The notes: generated by a model not told the origin, from the letters alone. A stretch of 64,000 nt of DNA from Peterkaempfera sp044755465 (GCF_044755465.1 NZ_JBIVRB010000003.1:186001-250000); one strand, 5' to 3'. Shown: positions 41,180 through 50,173, counted from the first letter of the stretch. A program made the numbers and translations.

Positions 41180-42289
41180 TCAGGCCTTGATCTCGTCCAT
41201 AAGCATTCTGAGAGTCAAAGAATGCTTTTCTGGAGGCAGATTTTCGAGGGCGGCTTGTGCGTAAGTGACTCCTCCGGGGCCATCTCCTGCCCTGGCCATC
41301 ATCAGCCCTTTGTGCATCTCCAGATGGGTGGCAAATCGCGGCAATGCGTCGGGTAGTTCTGCAAAGGCATGCTCCTGTGCCTCCTGCGCCTTCTTCTCGT
41401 CTCCGAGTCGAGCGAAGAGAAGGCTGAGGAATACATTCATGCGCCAATGCGGAACCGCGTAGTCAGAGGTTTGTCGGTGAGACCCGGCAAGATCGAAGAT
41501 CCTGCGTCCCTCTTCGGCCAGGGCGAGGGCTTTTCGTCGGTCTCCTCCGATCGCGGCCACATGTGCACGCCCCATGACGGCGTTGAGCAGGCCGAGGCTC
41601 GGTGCCTGTGAAATCTCCTGTGCCTGCTTGGCCAGCAGGTCGGCCACGGGGAGGGACGCGCCTTCATAGCCGAGTGCGATGGCGGCCCTGCCTCGCACCC
41701 AGACACGCGACTCTTCGTCTCCTGAACGGTCGGCGGCCTCAACGGCCATCCGGTACCACACCAGAGCCTTGGAGCCGTCGGAGCCGGGGAATGTCTTCGC
41801 GTAAAGGGTCATAAGCCTTGCTGCGACAGCCCACAGTCTAGGGTTTTCCAGCTGCTGCTGGATCACCACCAGTTCACCGGCGAGGCTTCGTTGGATGTCG
41901 GCTGCCCCCATGGACATATAGTCGGTGCCATAGGAAGCCAGCTTCTCCTCCCAGGTGTCCAGGTCGGGACCGAGGCGCCTTAGGCGTGCAGCGAATCCGG
42001 CCTCGATCAGGTCCGAAGCCGCGATGGGAGCTATGGCCAAAGCTGCAACGTCCGTAAAGAAGGTTCGACGTTTCACTTCGTTCTCCAGGAGCGCAAGGGG
42101 TACCTCCAGAACTGCGGCGAGATGCCGAAGCCAGAAAGGGCCTGGCTGGACCTTGTTGCATTCCCAGCGAGAAACGTACTCCCGCGTCATGGTGTACCCC
42201 GGGGCCGACTTCGACAGCTCGGCAGCCAGCCGAGACTGGGACCAACTGTGCGCCGTGCGAAGCTCCTTGACCAACCGCCCGAGAGTCAT
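41180..42289 (-). CDS. XRE-family regulator with C-terminal TPR-like domain
   Basis: A 369-residue regulator. The N-terminal helix-turn-helix (residues 1-75) has LVKELRTAHSWSQSRLAAEL, and REYVSRWECNKVQPGPF covers the recognition helix. The rest (about 100-369) is all-helical with TPR-like pairs: LWAVAARLMTLYAKTFPGSD, ALALAEEGRRIFDLAGS, FARLGDEKKAQEAQEHAF. This layout resembles peptide- or small-molecule-sensing regulators (RRNPP-like) and the many streptomycete XRE-TPR proteins. It is divergent from a small ORF, NUDIX and HemC-like genes, with a perfect palindrome between. Codon use is clearly less GC-rich than neighbouring core genes, which suggests transfer. Confidence 0.8.
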   Translation of the reverse strand: MTLGRLVKELRTAHSWSQSRLAAELSKSAPGYTMTREYVSRWECNKVQPGPFWLRHLAAVLEVPLALLENEVKRRTFFTDVAALAIAPIAASDLIEAGFAARLRRLGPDLDTWEEKLASYGTDYMSMGAADIQRSLAGELVVIQQQLENPRLWAVAARLMTLYAKTFPGSDGSKALVWYRMAVEAADRSGDEESRVWVRGRAAIALGYEGASLPVADLLAKQAQEISQAPSLGLLNAVMGRAHVAAIGGDRRKALALAEEGRRIFDLAGSHRQTSDYAVPHWRMNVFLSLLFARLGDEKKAQEAQEHAFAELPDALPRFATHLEMHKGLMMARAGDGPGGVTYAQAALENLPPEKHSLTLRMLMDEIKA

Positions 42290-42318
42290 GACCCCATGAT
42301 GCCCCTAGACATGCCACT

Positions 42319-42334
42319 GGTGAGGGGACTCACC
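42319..42334. promoter_or_regulatory. Candidate operator of the XRE regulator
   Basis: A perfect inverted repeat ggtgag-ggga-ctcacc midway between the regulator start (42289) and the small ORF (42382). A second dyad tcat-gacccc-atga overlaps the regulator's own start codon. Confidence 0.5.
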
Positions 42335-42381
42335 CGCAAGTGATCCTCGGAGGGTCCACCCCCAACTGTGGAGGCCCCACC

Positions 42382-42627
42382 ATGGCGACCACTGGCGTCC
42401 CCCACTTCGATGACTTGCATCAGAGCAAGGAGGTCAAGGACAACCAGGCGCAGGGAGCCGCCCTGACCGACGTCACCTCTCATCCCGTCCCGGGCTTTGG
42501 GCGAGGTCGTTCCGCCCGGGACGGGGCACCGAATCCGATCGGCCCGAGGGGGCACCTGTGGGCGCAGCACCAGGCCATCCCGTCACGACGTACGTCCTGT
42601 GCACCGACCCGGTTTTCCGGCTGCTGA
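42382..42627 (+). CDS. Small ORF (81 codons) with strong ribosome site, candidate peptide gene
   Basis: ATG preceded by ggagg at 7 nt. The first 31 residues, starting MATTGVPHFDDLHQSKEVKD, use GC-ending codons like a real gene. After about residue 35 codon bias weakens, and the last 70 nt overlap the NUDIX gene in another frame. The product is hydrophilic, with no signal peptide or Cys-rich core, and no family is recognised. It may be a short peptide gene whose functional part is N-terminal, or the remains of a longer gene. It is divergent from an XRE-TPR regulator. Confidence 0.4.
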   Translation: MATTGVPHFDDLHQSKEVKDNQAQGAALTDVTSHPVPGFGRGRSARDGAPNPIGPRGHLWAQHQAIPSRRTSCAPTRFSGC

Positions 42628-43025
42628 TCGTTCAAGCGGCGGGGCTTGGGACCTGGCACCTTCCGGGCGGGGTGGTCGAGGCCGGCGAGTCACCGCTGGC
42701 TGCGGCCCGCCGAGAGTTCCGCGAGGAACTGGGCCTCAGCGTGGACCTGCAAGGGGACGACCTGTTGTCGGTGGAGTGGGCCGGAGCGCGCCGCCCTGGT
42801 GCGCGTGACCGGCTTGTCCTTCTCTGGGCGGGACCGATGCTCAGCACCGCCGACACGGACCGGATCTCCCTGCAACGACGGGAACTGTCGTCGTGGCAGT
42901 GGGCGACCCGCGAAGAAGCCAGGACGATCCTGCACCCCGGCGTTGCCGCTCGGATCAGGGCGCCTTTCCAGCCCCCCGGGCGCGTTGTTTACCAAGAGAC
43001 ACGTCACGAAAGGACGGACACATGA
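42558..43025 (+). CDS. NUDIX hydrolase
   Basis: A 155-residue NUDIX pyrophosphatase. The Nudix box is complete, from GGVVEAGESPLAAARREFREE into LGL, preceded by LGTWHLPG. The protein begins with a strand containing TYVLCTDPVFRLLIV, and LSSWQWATREEARTILHP follows the core. It would hydrolyse a nucleoside-diphosphate-linked or similar substrate with a bound metal. GTG start with gaggggg 7 nt upstream. Its stop codon overlaps the hemC-like start (ATGA), so the two proteins are made in a coupled way. Confidence 0.88.
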   Translation: MGAAPGHPVTTYVLCTDPVFRLLIVQAAGLGTWHLPGGVVEAGESPLAAARREFREELGLSVDLQGDDLLSVEWAGARRPGARDRLVLLWAGPMLSTADTDRISLQRRELSSWQWATREEARTILHPGVAARIRAPFQPPGRVVYQETRHERTDT

Positions 43026-43990
43026 CTGCTGACTTCCCCGCGCGGGTGCTTCGAATCGGCACTCGTAGTTCTCCGCTCGCCCTTGCCCAGACGGACATGG
43101 TGATCGCCGCTCTGAAGGAGCACGAACCGGAGCTTCGGACGGAAGTGGCCCCGGTCACCACCGAGGCCGACCTGTGGCAGGGCGACCTTGCCCAGCTCGG
43201 CGGCAAGGGGCTTTACACGAAGCAGATCGACACCCTGCTCCAACGCGGTGACGTGGATATGGCCGTGCACTGCGTCAAGGACGTGCCCGGGGATGTGCCC
43301 CTGCCTCGCGGGTTGGTGTTCGCCTCCTACATGGAGCGGCCGGACGTACGGGATGTGCTGCTGTTCCCCGAGGGGTCCGAGCACACGTCGCTCGCTGACC
43401 TCCCTCCCGGCGCGGTTATCCTCTCGTCTGCGGTCCGCCGGAAAGCTCAGGTGCTCCGCGCCCGGCCCGATCTCAAGGTCGTCCGGGTGCGCGGGGCTGT
43501 CGGCAGCAGGCTGGAGAAGCTGGACGGTGCGAGGAAGATCGACGTGAAGGCGGACGGCATGATCCTTGCCGTGGCCGGTCTCGCCCGACTCGGGATCGAG
43601 CGCCCCGGGTACGTGCTCAGCATGGACGAGATGCTCCCTGCGGTGGGGGCGGGGGTGCTCGGCCTTGAGTGTCGGCAGGACGACCACGCGGTAGCCGCGC
43701 TGCTGGAGAAGGTGAACCATCCCCGGACCATGCGGGAGGTGACCGCCGAGCGCGTCATGTTGCACAGTCTGCGCGGGCACTGCAACAGCCCGATCGCCGG
43801 GCACTGCACGACGGAAGGCGACGGGCAACTGTGCCTTCGCGGCATGGTGTTCGACCGCGAAGGCTCGAAGTTCGCCAATGCGATGACGTGGGACGAGCAT
43901 CAGGGAGACCCGGCAGTCCTGGGCGCCCGCGTCGCCGCCGAACTGCTCCGGCAGGATGCCCGGAAGATCATCGAAGGCATCCCGCACTAA
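43022..43990 (+). CDS. hemC: Hydroxymethylbilane synthase (porphobilinogen deaminase), accessory type
   Basis: A 322-residue porphobilinogen deaminase homologue. Present are RIGTRSSPLALAQ, LGGKGLYTKQID, the catalytic Asp in AVHCVKDVPGDVP, RPDVRDVLL, SSAVRRKAQV, and LRGHCNSPIAGHC, whose first Cys would carry the dipyrromethane cofactor. It departs from housekeeping enzymes in RGAVGSRLEKLD (usually RGNVxTRLxKLD) and PAVGAGVLGLE (usually PAxGQGALGIE), with a longer loop after KLD. No hemA, hemD or hemB is adjacent; a NUDIX gene is. It is probably catalytically competent, serving either as a second enzyme for tetrapyrroles or a modified function. Confidence 0.85.
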   Translation: MTADFPARVLRIGTRSSPLALAQTDMVIAALKEHEPELRTEVAPVTTEADLWQGDLAQLGGKGLYTKQIDTLLQRGDVDMAVHCVKDVPGDVPLPRGLVFASYMERPDVRDVLLFPEGSEHTSLADLPPGAVILSSAVRRKAQVLRARPDLKVVRVRGAVGSRLEKLDGARKIDVKADGMILAVAGLARLGIERPGYVLSMDEMLPAVGAGVLGLECRQDDHAVAALLEKVNHPRTMREVTAERVMLHSLRGHCNSPIAGHCTTEGDGQLCLRGMVFDREGSKFANAMTWDEHQGDPAVLGARVAAELLRQDARKIIEGIPH

Positions 43991-44307
43991 GGTCCGTTCG
44001 GTAGCGTGCGGGCCGTCTGCCTACTCAGACGATCCATTGCCCGACCAGCGGCGCACCTGCTTGTCCGCACGGTGCCGTGCCGCGCCGAGGGCATCCGGCC
44101 TGTGCGCCCGTGCGTGGAGGCTTGGGAGCGGGCCCAAGAGCGGGAACGGCAGCGCGAGCGGCGCACCGCAGCGGCTCTTGCCGCTCTGGGCATTGACGGC
44201 CTGCCCCCGGGGGCTCGGGGTGTGCCGGAGGGCCGGGTCTGTACCGCCGTACTGACCCGGCCCTCGGCTGGGGCGCGGTCCCCATGTCACCGCGCCCCCC
44301 GCCGCCG
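43991..44307. other. Gap between hemC-like and GH3 genes; doubtful ORF
   Basis: A plus-strand frame opens at the GTG at 44006 and runs beyond the GH3 stop codon. Its first 75 codons include VEAWERAQERERQRERRTAA and LAALGIDGLPPGARG, which look protein-like. They have mixed codon bias and no ribosome site. It may be the remnant of a small actinobacterial gene. I see no terminator or RNA gene here. Confidence 0.3.
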
Positions 44308-46782
44308 TCAGCCCACCGCTGACGACGCCGACAACAGCAGCCGGCCGGCCGAGGAACCGGCGTGCAGCGTGTACCGGCCGGGCCGGTACACGAACGCGCC
44401 CGCCTGCGGCGACCACTGCTGGAAACTTCGCGGCCCCGGCCGGAGCACCGCCTCGGCCCGCTCCCCGGCCCCGGCCGTGACGGCGGCGTACCCGGCCAGC
44501 CGCAGCCCGTCCCCGGCGTCGAGGTAGAGCTGGACGACCTCGCGGCCTGGGCGGTCGCCGGTGTTGCGCAGCCGTACCCGGATCTCGGCCCCGGCCGCCG
44601 GGTCGATCTCCCCGGGGGCGGTCAGCTCCTCGTACTCCCAGCTGGTGTAGCCCAGGCCGTGGCCGAACCAGTAGGCGGGCTCGGCGCCGGACCGCAGCCA
44701 GGCGCGGTAGCCGAAGTCGGCGCCCTCGTCGTAGCGCAGCACGCCGTCGTCGGGGAGCACGCCGGGCAGCGGGGCGCCGTCGGCCGCGGCGGCCCAGGTG
44801 GTGGGGAGCCGGCCGCCCGGCTCGGCGTGCCCGAACAGCACGTCGGCCAGGCCGTGCCCGGCCTCCTGGCCGGGGAACCAGCCCAGCAGTACGGCCGGGA
44901 CCTGCTCCCGCCAGGGGAGTTCCACCGGGCCGCCGGAGTTGACCAGCACCACGGTGCGCGGGTTGGCCGCGACCACGGCCCGGACCAGGTCGTCCTGGCG
45001 GCCGGGCAGTGCCAGCGAGCCCCGGTCGAAGCCCTCGCTCTCGATCTCGTCGTTGGTACCGACCACCACCACCGCCGCGTCGGCGCCGCGCGCCGCCTCG
45101 GCGGCCAGCGCGATGGCCTCGTCGGCGGCCGGTCGCGGCGGGTCGGCGGCCAGCGCCACCACCTGGCCGGTGCCGGGTTCGAACCGGCGCCGGGCGACCA
45201 GCCGCAGCGGCCGGCCCTCGGTCACCGCCAGCCGGACGCTGCTGAAGGAGGGCGACACATGCAGATAGGTGGGGTCGTCCGACCGGGGGGTGACATAGGT
45301 GTCCAGCAGGGTGTGGCCGTCGACCTCCAGGGAGACGGCGCCCAGGCCGACCACCGAGAGGTCCCAGTCGCCGCTGGAGTCGGGCCGCAGCAGGGCGCTG
45401 AGCTCGACGCCGGTGGCGGCCCCGAGCGCGGCCGGTCCTGCGGCGGGCTCCAGGACCCGGCCGCTGAGCCGGTGCTCGCGGTGCAGCTCGCGGCCGTCCG
45501 CGTCGAGGTAGCGGACCAGGACGCCGGGCTCGCCGGTCTCCGGGTTGCGGGCGTTGCCCGCGTGCAGCGGGGTGGGGCGTACCGAGAGCAGCGGCCCGGC
45601 GGCGTGCACCACCTCGGCGCGGCCGTCGAGGGCGGCCCGGATGCCGTCCAGCGGGGAGACCACGGTGGCGGGGAAGACGCCCGCGCTGCCGCCGCCCTGG
45701 ATGCGGGCCTGGGCGGCGCCCTGGCCGAGCACCGCGACCCGCCGCAGCCGGCCGGGGTCCAGCGGCAGCAGGCCGCCCTCGTTGCGCAGCAGGACGCTGC
45801 CGGCCGCGACGGCCCGCCGCAGCAGGCCCGCCGGGTCGGCGGGCGCGGGCGGCGCGGCGGGGCCGGGGACGCTCTCCAGCGCGCCGACCCGGGCGGCCAG
45901 CAGCAGGATGCGCCGTACCTTCGCGTCGACCGCCGCCTCCGGCACCCGGCCCTCGCGGACGGCGGCCACCAGTGGTTCGCCCCACAGCGGGTGCGGGCCG
46001 GGCATGGCGAGGTCCTGCTCGGCGTTGGCGGCGGCGTCGGTGGAGCGCACCGCGCCCCAGTCGGAGACCACCACGCCGTCGAAGCCCCAGGAGCCCTTGA
46101 GGGGTTCGGCCAGCAGCGGGCTCTCCGACATGGTGGTGCCGTTGACCTGGTTGTAGGCGGACATCACCAGCCAGGCCCCGGCACGTACCGCCTCCTCGAA
46201 GGGGGCGAGGTAGACCTCGTGCAGGGTGCGCTCGTCGACCCGGGCGTCCAGGGTGAGCCGCTCGGTCTCGGACTCGTTGGCGACGTAGTGCTTGGCGGTG
46301 GCGGCGACACCGCCGGCCTGGACGCCCCGGATGTAGGCGGCGCCGGTGCGGGCGGTGAGCAGCGGGTCCTCGGAGAAGCACTCGAAGTGGCGGCCGGCGA
46401 ACGGTGAGCGGTGCAGGTTGAGGGTGGGGGCGAGCAGGACGTCGATCTGCTTGCGGCGGGCCTCGGCGGCGAGCAGGCCGCCGAGTTCGGTCACCAGCTG
46501 CTCGTCCCAGGAGGCGGCCAGCGCGGTGGGGGAGGGCAGCGCCAGGGCGGTGTCGCGCTCGTCCCAGCGTTCGCCGCGCACTCCGGCGGGGCCGTCGGAG
46601 ACGCTGATCGCCCGCAGGCCGACGGCCGGTTCGGCCGGGGTGCGGAAGGCGCCGGAGCCGGAGAGCAGCGCGACCTTGGCGGGCAGGTCGAGGCGGGCCA
46701 GCAGGTCGTCCAGGTGGGCGGTGAGGTCCGGCGCGGTGCTGACGGGCACTGCGGTGAGGGTGTCGGAGTCGCGGGTCGTCAT
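44308..46782 (-). CDS. GH3 beta-glucosidase with PA14 insertion
   Basis: An 824-residue family 3 glycoside hydrolase, cytoplasmic (no signal). The N-terminal TIM barrel has VSDGPAGVRGERW, KHYVANESETER and the nucleophile Asp241 in GVVVSDWGAV. The second alpha/beta domain starts near residue 325 (AAGSVLLRNEGGLLPLD). A PA14-like insertion covers about 395-540, and a fibronectin-III-like domain ends the protein. PA14-bearing GH3 enzymes cut short beta-linked glucosides. I place the start at the ATG at 46782, with aaggg 6 nt upstream, since the ATG at 46788 overlaps the permease stop and lacks a spaced ribosome site. Last gene of the importer operon. Confidence 0.9.
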   Translation of the reverse strand: MTTRDSDTLTAVPVSTAPDLTAHLDDLLARLDLPAKVALLSGSGAFRTPAEPAVGLRAISVSDGPAGVRGERWDERDTALALPSPTALAASWDEQLVTELGGLLAAEARRKQIDVLLAPTLNLHRSPFAGRHFECFSEDPLLTARTGAAYIRGVQAGGVAATAKHYVANESETERLTLDARVDERTLHEVYLAPFEEAVRAGAWLVMSAYNQVNGTTMSESPLLAEPLKGSWGFDGVVVSDWGAVRSTDAAANAEQDLAMPGPHPLWGEPLVAAVREGRVPEAAVDAKVRRILLLAARVGALESVPGPAAPPAPADPAGLLRRAVAAGSVLLRNEGGLLPLDPGRLRRVAVLGQGAAQARIQGGGSAGVFPATVVSPLDGIRAALDGRAEVVHAAGPLLSVRPTPLHAGNARNPETGEPGVLVRYLDADGRELHREHRLSGRVLEPAAGPAALGAATGVELSALLRPDSSGDWDLSVVGLGAVSLEVDGHTLLDTYVTPRSDDPTYLHVSPSFSSVRLAVTEGRPLRLVARRRFEPGTGQVVALAADPPRPAADEAIALAAEAARGADAAVVVVGTNDEIESEGFDRGSLALPGRQDDLVRAVVAANPRTVVLVNSGGPVELPWREQVPAVLLGWFPGQEAGHGLADVLFGHAEPGGRLPTTWAAAADGAPLPGVLPDDGVLRYDEGADFGYRAWLRSGAEPAYWFGHGLGYTSWEYEELTAPGEIDPAAGAEIRVRLRNTGDRPGREVVQLYLDAGDGLRLAGYAAVTAGAGERAEAVLRPGPRSFQQWSPQAGAFVYRPGRYTLHAGSSAGRLLLSASSAVG

Positions 46783-46784
46783 GG

Positions 46785-47666
46785 TCATCCCTTCACGGCC
46801 CCGTTCATGATGCCGTCGAGGATCTGACGGCCCATCAGCAGGAAGACGATAATGATCGGCAGGCTGGAGACCAGGGCGCCGGTCAGCACCAGCGAGTAGT
46901 CCTGGATGTAGCCGCTGGCCAGCTCGGAGAGCGACAGCTGCACGGTGGGGTTCTGCTGGGTCATCACGACCTTGGGCCAGTAGAAGTCGTTCCAGCTGGC
47001 CATGAAGGTGAGCATCCCCAGGACCGCCATCGCGGGGCGGGCGGCGGGCAGGGCGACGTGCCAGTACAGGCCACGGGTGGTGCAGCCGTCCATCCGCCCG
47101 GCGTCCAGCAGTTCGTCGGGGACGGCGGTGACCAGGTACTGCCGCATGAAGAACACCCCGAAGGCGTTGGCGGCGGCCGGCACGATCAGCGCCTGGAGGT
47201 GGTCGGCCCAGTGCAGCCAGTTGGCCATCATGATGTAGAGCGGGATGACGCCGAGCTGGGTGGGCACCATCATGGTCGCCACCACCGAGCCGAGCAGCGG
47301 CCCCCGGCCGGGGAAGCGCAGCTTGGCGAAGGCGAAGCCGGCCAGGGTGGAGGTCAGCACCACCGAGACGGTGACGGTGGACGCCACGATCAGCGAGTTG
47401 AGCAGTGCGAGGCCCATGTCGGCCTGGCCGAAGGCGCGGCCGATGTTGCCGAGCAGCCGGGTGCCGGGCAGCAGCGCCGGCGGTACCTGGCTGAGCGCCG
47501 CCTGGTCGCGGGAGGCGGCCACCAGGGTCCAGTACAGCGGGAAGACGGAGGCGATCACCACCACGGCGAGGACGAGGTACACCCCCCAGCCGGCCGACAG
47601 CTGGCGGTCCCGCCGGGAGCGGACGGTGCGGCGCGCGGGGCGCTGGGCGAGGGTCGGGGCGCTCAT
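46785..47666 (-). CDS. Sugar ABC transporter permease (MalG-type)
   Basis: A 293-residue CUT1 permease with six hydrophobic helices and a coupling loop beginning DAGRMDGCTTRGLYW and ending LPAARP. Its ATG overlaps the stop codon of the first permease (ATGA), and its stop overlaps the ATG at 46788. It forms the importer channel with its partner; the ATPase must come from elsewhere. Confidence 0.9.
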   Translation of the reverse strand: MSAPTLAQRPARRTVRSRRDRQLSAGWGVYLVLAVVVIASVFPLYWTLVAASRDQAALSQVPPALLPGTRLLGNIGRAFGQADMGLALLNSLIVASTVTVSVVLTSTLAGFAFAKLRFPGRGPLLGSVVATMMVPTQLGVIPLYIMMANWLHWADHLQALIVPAAANAFGVFFMRQYLVTAVPDELLDAGRMDGCTTRGLYWHVALPAARPAMAVLGMLTFMASWNDFYWPKVVMTQQNPTVQLSLSELASGYIQDYSLVLTGALVSSLPIIIVFLLMGRQILDGIMNGAVKG

Positions 47667-48658
47667 GAGGCGTCGACTCCCTTCATCCGGCGGGCGAGCA
47701 GGAAGTTGAGCACCACGATCACCACGATGACCAGGAAGGTCGCCCAGGAGATCGCCGCCCCGTAGCCGTACTTGAACTTCCCCCAGAACTGGTCGTACGA
47801 GTACAGCGCCAGGGTCTGGAACTGGTGCTGGGAGCCGCCCGCCATCGGGGTCTGGCTGGCGCCGAACAGCAGCGGCTCGCCGAACATCTGGAGTGCCCCG
47901 ATGGTCGAGGTGATGACGGTGAACAGGATGGTCGGGCGGAGCATCGGCACGGTGATCGACCAGAACTGCCGCACCCGGCCGGCCCCGTCGATGGCGGCGG
48001 CCTCGTACAGCTCGAACGGCACGGCCTGCATCGCCGCCAGGTACAGCAGTGCGTTGTAGCCGGTCCAGCGCCAGGCGACGATCACCGAGATGGCCGCCCA
48101 GGAGGACAGGGTGCCGGCCTGCCAGTCGGTGTGGTCCACGCCGAACAGCCCCAGCACCCAGTTGACCAGGCCGAAGTCCCGGCCGAAGAGCTGGACGAAG
48201 ATGATGGTGACGGCGGCGACCGAGGTCACATTGGGCAGCAGCACGCCCATCCGGATCAGGGTGCGCCCGCGCAGCCGGTAGTTGAGCAGATGGGCCAGGG
48301 TCAGCGCGAGCAGCAGCTGCGGGACGGTGGCCAGCACCCCGATGCCGAGGGTGTTCTTCAGGGCGTTCCAGAAGAACTGGTCGTGCAGCAGGGTGCGGTA
48401 GTTGTCGAACCCGACGAAGGTGCCCTCGCTGCCGTCGGTGTCCGCCCGCCAGCCGGTCAGTGACACATAGGCGGTGTACAGCAGCGGGAAGAGCCCGAAG
48501 ACTCCGAAGACCGCGAAGAACGGGGCGATGTAGAGGTAGGGGGACGCGCGGCGCTCGGCGCGCTGCCACCGCACGCTGCGGCGGGCGGGCGCCCTGGGCG
48601 GTGGGGCTCCGGGCACCGCGGGCCGGCTGACGGCGGGCGGGGTGTCGGTGGCGGCCAT
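47663..48658 (-). CDS. Sugar ABC transporter permease (MalF-type)
   Basis: A 331-residue CUT1 permease. A 35-residue Pro/Arg-rich cytoplasmic N-terminus precedes six helices beginning YLYIAPFFAVFGVFGLFPLL, and the coupling loop is YEAAAIDGAGRVRQF...VPML. The ATG at 48658 has caggag 9 nt upstream. It lies 91 bp after the binding-protein gene and is coupled to the second permease. Confidence 0.9.
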   Translation of the reverse strand: MAATDTPPAVSRPAVPGAPPPRAPARRSVRWQRAERRASPYLYIAPFFAVFGVFGLFPLLYTAYVSLTGWRADTDGSEGTFVGFDNYRTLLHDQFFWNALKNTLGIGVLATVPQLLLALTLAHLLNYRLRGRTLIRMGVLLPNVTSVAAVTIIFVQLFGRDFGLVNWVLGLFGVDHTDWQAGTLSSWAAISVIVAWRWTGYNALLYLAAMQAVPFELYEAAAIDGAGRVRQFWSITVPMLRPTILFTVITSTIGALQMFGEPLLFGASQTPMAGGSQHQFQTLALYSYDQFWGKFKYGYGAAISWATFLVIVVIVVLNFLLARRMKGVDAS

Positions 48659-48749
48659 GGGGTGTGCTCCTGGAGGAGTGGCCGACGGGGTGCGGAGCGG
48701 GGATGGGACGCACCCCGCCGACACGATCTGGGCGGGTCCTGCGGCGGCG

Positions 48750-50048
48750 CTACTGGCTGATGTTGGCGATCTCGGCCAGGGAGTTGGCCCACGCCTTGTC
48801 ACCGGTCGCCTTGCCCTGCTCGACGGAGAGCAGGCCGTTGGCGAAGACGTTGCCGATGTCGGCGCCGTGCGGGCCGATCGGCTGCGGGCTGAGGTTCTTC
48901 GCCGAGTCGGAGAAGGTCTTGCCGGTGGGGGCGTTGTTGAACAGCGGGTCCTTCAGGTCGGCGATGTCCGGCGAGGTCCACAGCGCCTGGTCGGACGGGA
49001 AGAAGCCCTTGTTCTTGAACAGCCACGCCTCCTGCTCGGGGGCGGTCAGCCACTTGGCGAGGTCCACCGCGGCCTGGATGTGCTTGCCCTGGGCGGGGAC
49101 GGTCAGGTACGAGCCGCCCCAGTTGCCGCCGCCGCCGGGGATGGCGGCCATGTCCCAGGTGCCGCCGTCGGCCGGCGGGTTGGCCTTGAACTCGTAGCTC
49201 ATCCAGGCGGGGCAGGTGACGGTGGCGAACTGGCTCTTGCGGAAGCCGGTGTCCCAGGCGGGCGTGAAGGCGGCGATGCCGGCGGACTCGCCGTCCTTGA
49301 TCGCTCCGGCGACGGTGTCGAAGGTCTGCTTGACCGCCGGGTTGGAGGCGGCGACGACCTTGCCCTCGGCGTCGTAGAAGCCCTGCGGCGCCTGGGCGAC
49401 CATCGCGGAGAAGACATTGCTGCCCGCGTCGAACCACTTGACCTTCTTGTCGGGGCTCTTGGCCAGGAACTGCTTGCCGGTGGCGAAGTAGGAGTCCCAG
49501 CTGGAGAGCAGCGAGGAGACCGCGGCCCGGTCGGTGGGCAGCCCGGCGGCCTTGAACAGGTCGCTGCGGTAGCAGAGCGCCAGGCCGCCCATGTCGGTGC
49601 CCAGGCCGAACAGCTTCCCGCCGTCGGGGCTGGAGGCGGGGGCCGTCTTGGAGGGCACCCACTGGTTCTTGTCGACGCCCTGGTCCAGGAAGTTGACGAA
49701 CTTGCCCGCCTGGCCCTGGAAGCCGGCCACCTGCCCGATCTCGATCGCCTCGATGTCGGCGGTGCCGCTGCCGGCGATCAGGTGGGCGTGCAGGTTCTGG
49801 TGGTGGGCCCCCATGTCGGCCCGGTTCTCCTTGATGGTGACGTTGGGGTGCAGCTTCTGGTATTGGGCGTAGAGCTCCTTGTACCCGAAGTCGGAGTACA
49901 GGTTGACCGTCAGGGTGACCTTGGCGTCGGGGTCGGCGGCGGCGGCCGGACTGCTGTCGCTGCCGCAGCCGGTGAGGAGCAGTGCGCCGGCGACTGCGGC
50001 CCCGGTCCCGGCGAGCCACGATCTCCGTCTGGTTGCTGCGTCGCGCAT
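48750..50048 (-). CDS. Sugar-binding lipoprotein of the beta-glucan importer
   Basis: A 432-residue solute-binding protein with a Tat-like start (RDAATRRRSWLAG) and lipobox LLTGC (Cys28). The mature part opens VTLTVNLYSDFGYKELYAQY and contains TADIEAIEIGQVAGF and WLTAPEQEAWLFKNKGFFPS, typical of oligosaccharide-binding proteins. It is the first gene of the importer-GH3 operon. The operator at 50174-50187 lies 126 bp upstream. The ligand is inferred to be a beta-gluco-oligosaccharide from the linked glucanase and GH3 enzyme. Confidence 0.9.
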   Translation of the reverse strand: MRDAATRRRSWLAGTGAAVAGALLLTGCGSDSSPAAAADPDAKVTLTVNLYSDFGYKELYAQYQKLHPNVTIKENRADMGAHHQNLHAHLIAGSGTADIEAIEIGQVAGFQGQAGKFVNFLDQGVDKNQWVPSKTAPASSPDGGKLFGLGTDMGGLALCYRSDLFKAAGLPTDRAAVSSLLSSWDSYFATGKQFLAKSPDKKVKWFDAGSNVFSAMVAQAPQGFYDAEGKVVAASNPAVKQTFDTVAGAIKDGESAGIAAFTPAWDTGFRKSQFATVTCPAWMSYEFKANPPADGGTWDMAAIPGGGGNWGGSYLTVPAQGKHIQAAVDLAKWLTAPEQEAWLFKNKGFFPSDQALWTSPDIADLKDPLFNNAPTGKTFSDSAKNLSPQPIGPHGADIGNVFANGLLSVEQGKATGDKAWANSLAEIANISQ

Positions 50049-50173
50049 GGGGGTTCCTCGGTGCCGGTCGAGTGGTGACTCGATGGGTGAATGTGCGCAG
50101 GGAGGTTCGCCCGGCGGAGAGCAGTCCTGTCCACTGGGCGGGGAAGGGGGGAACGCCGATTGGAACGCTAACT

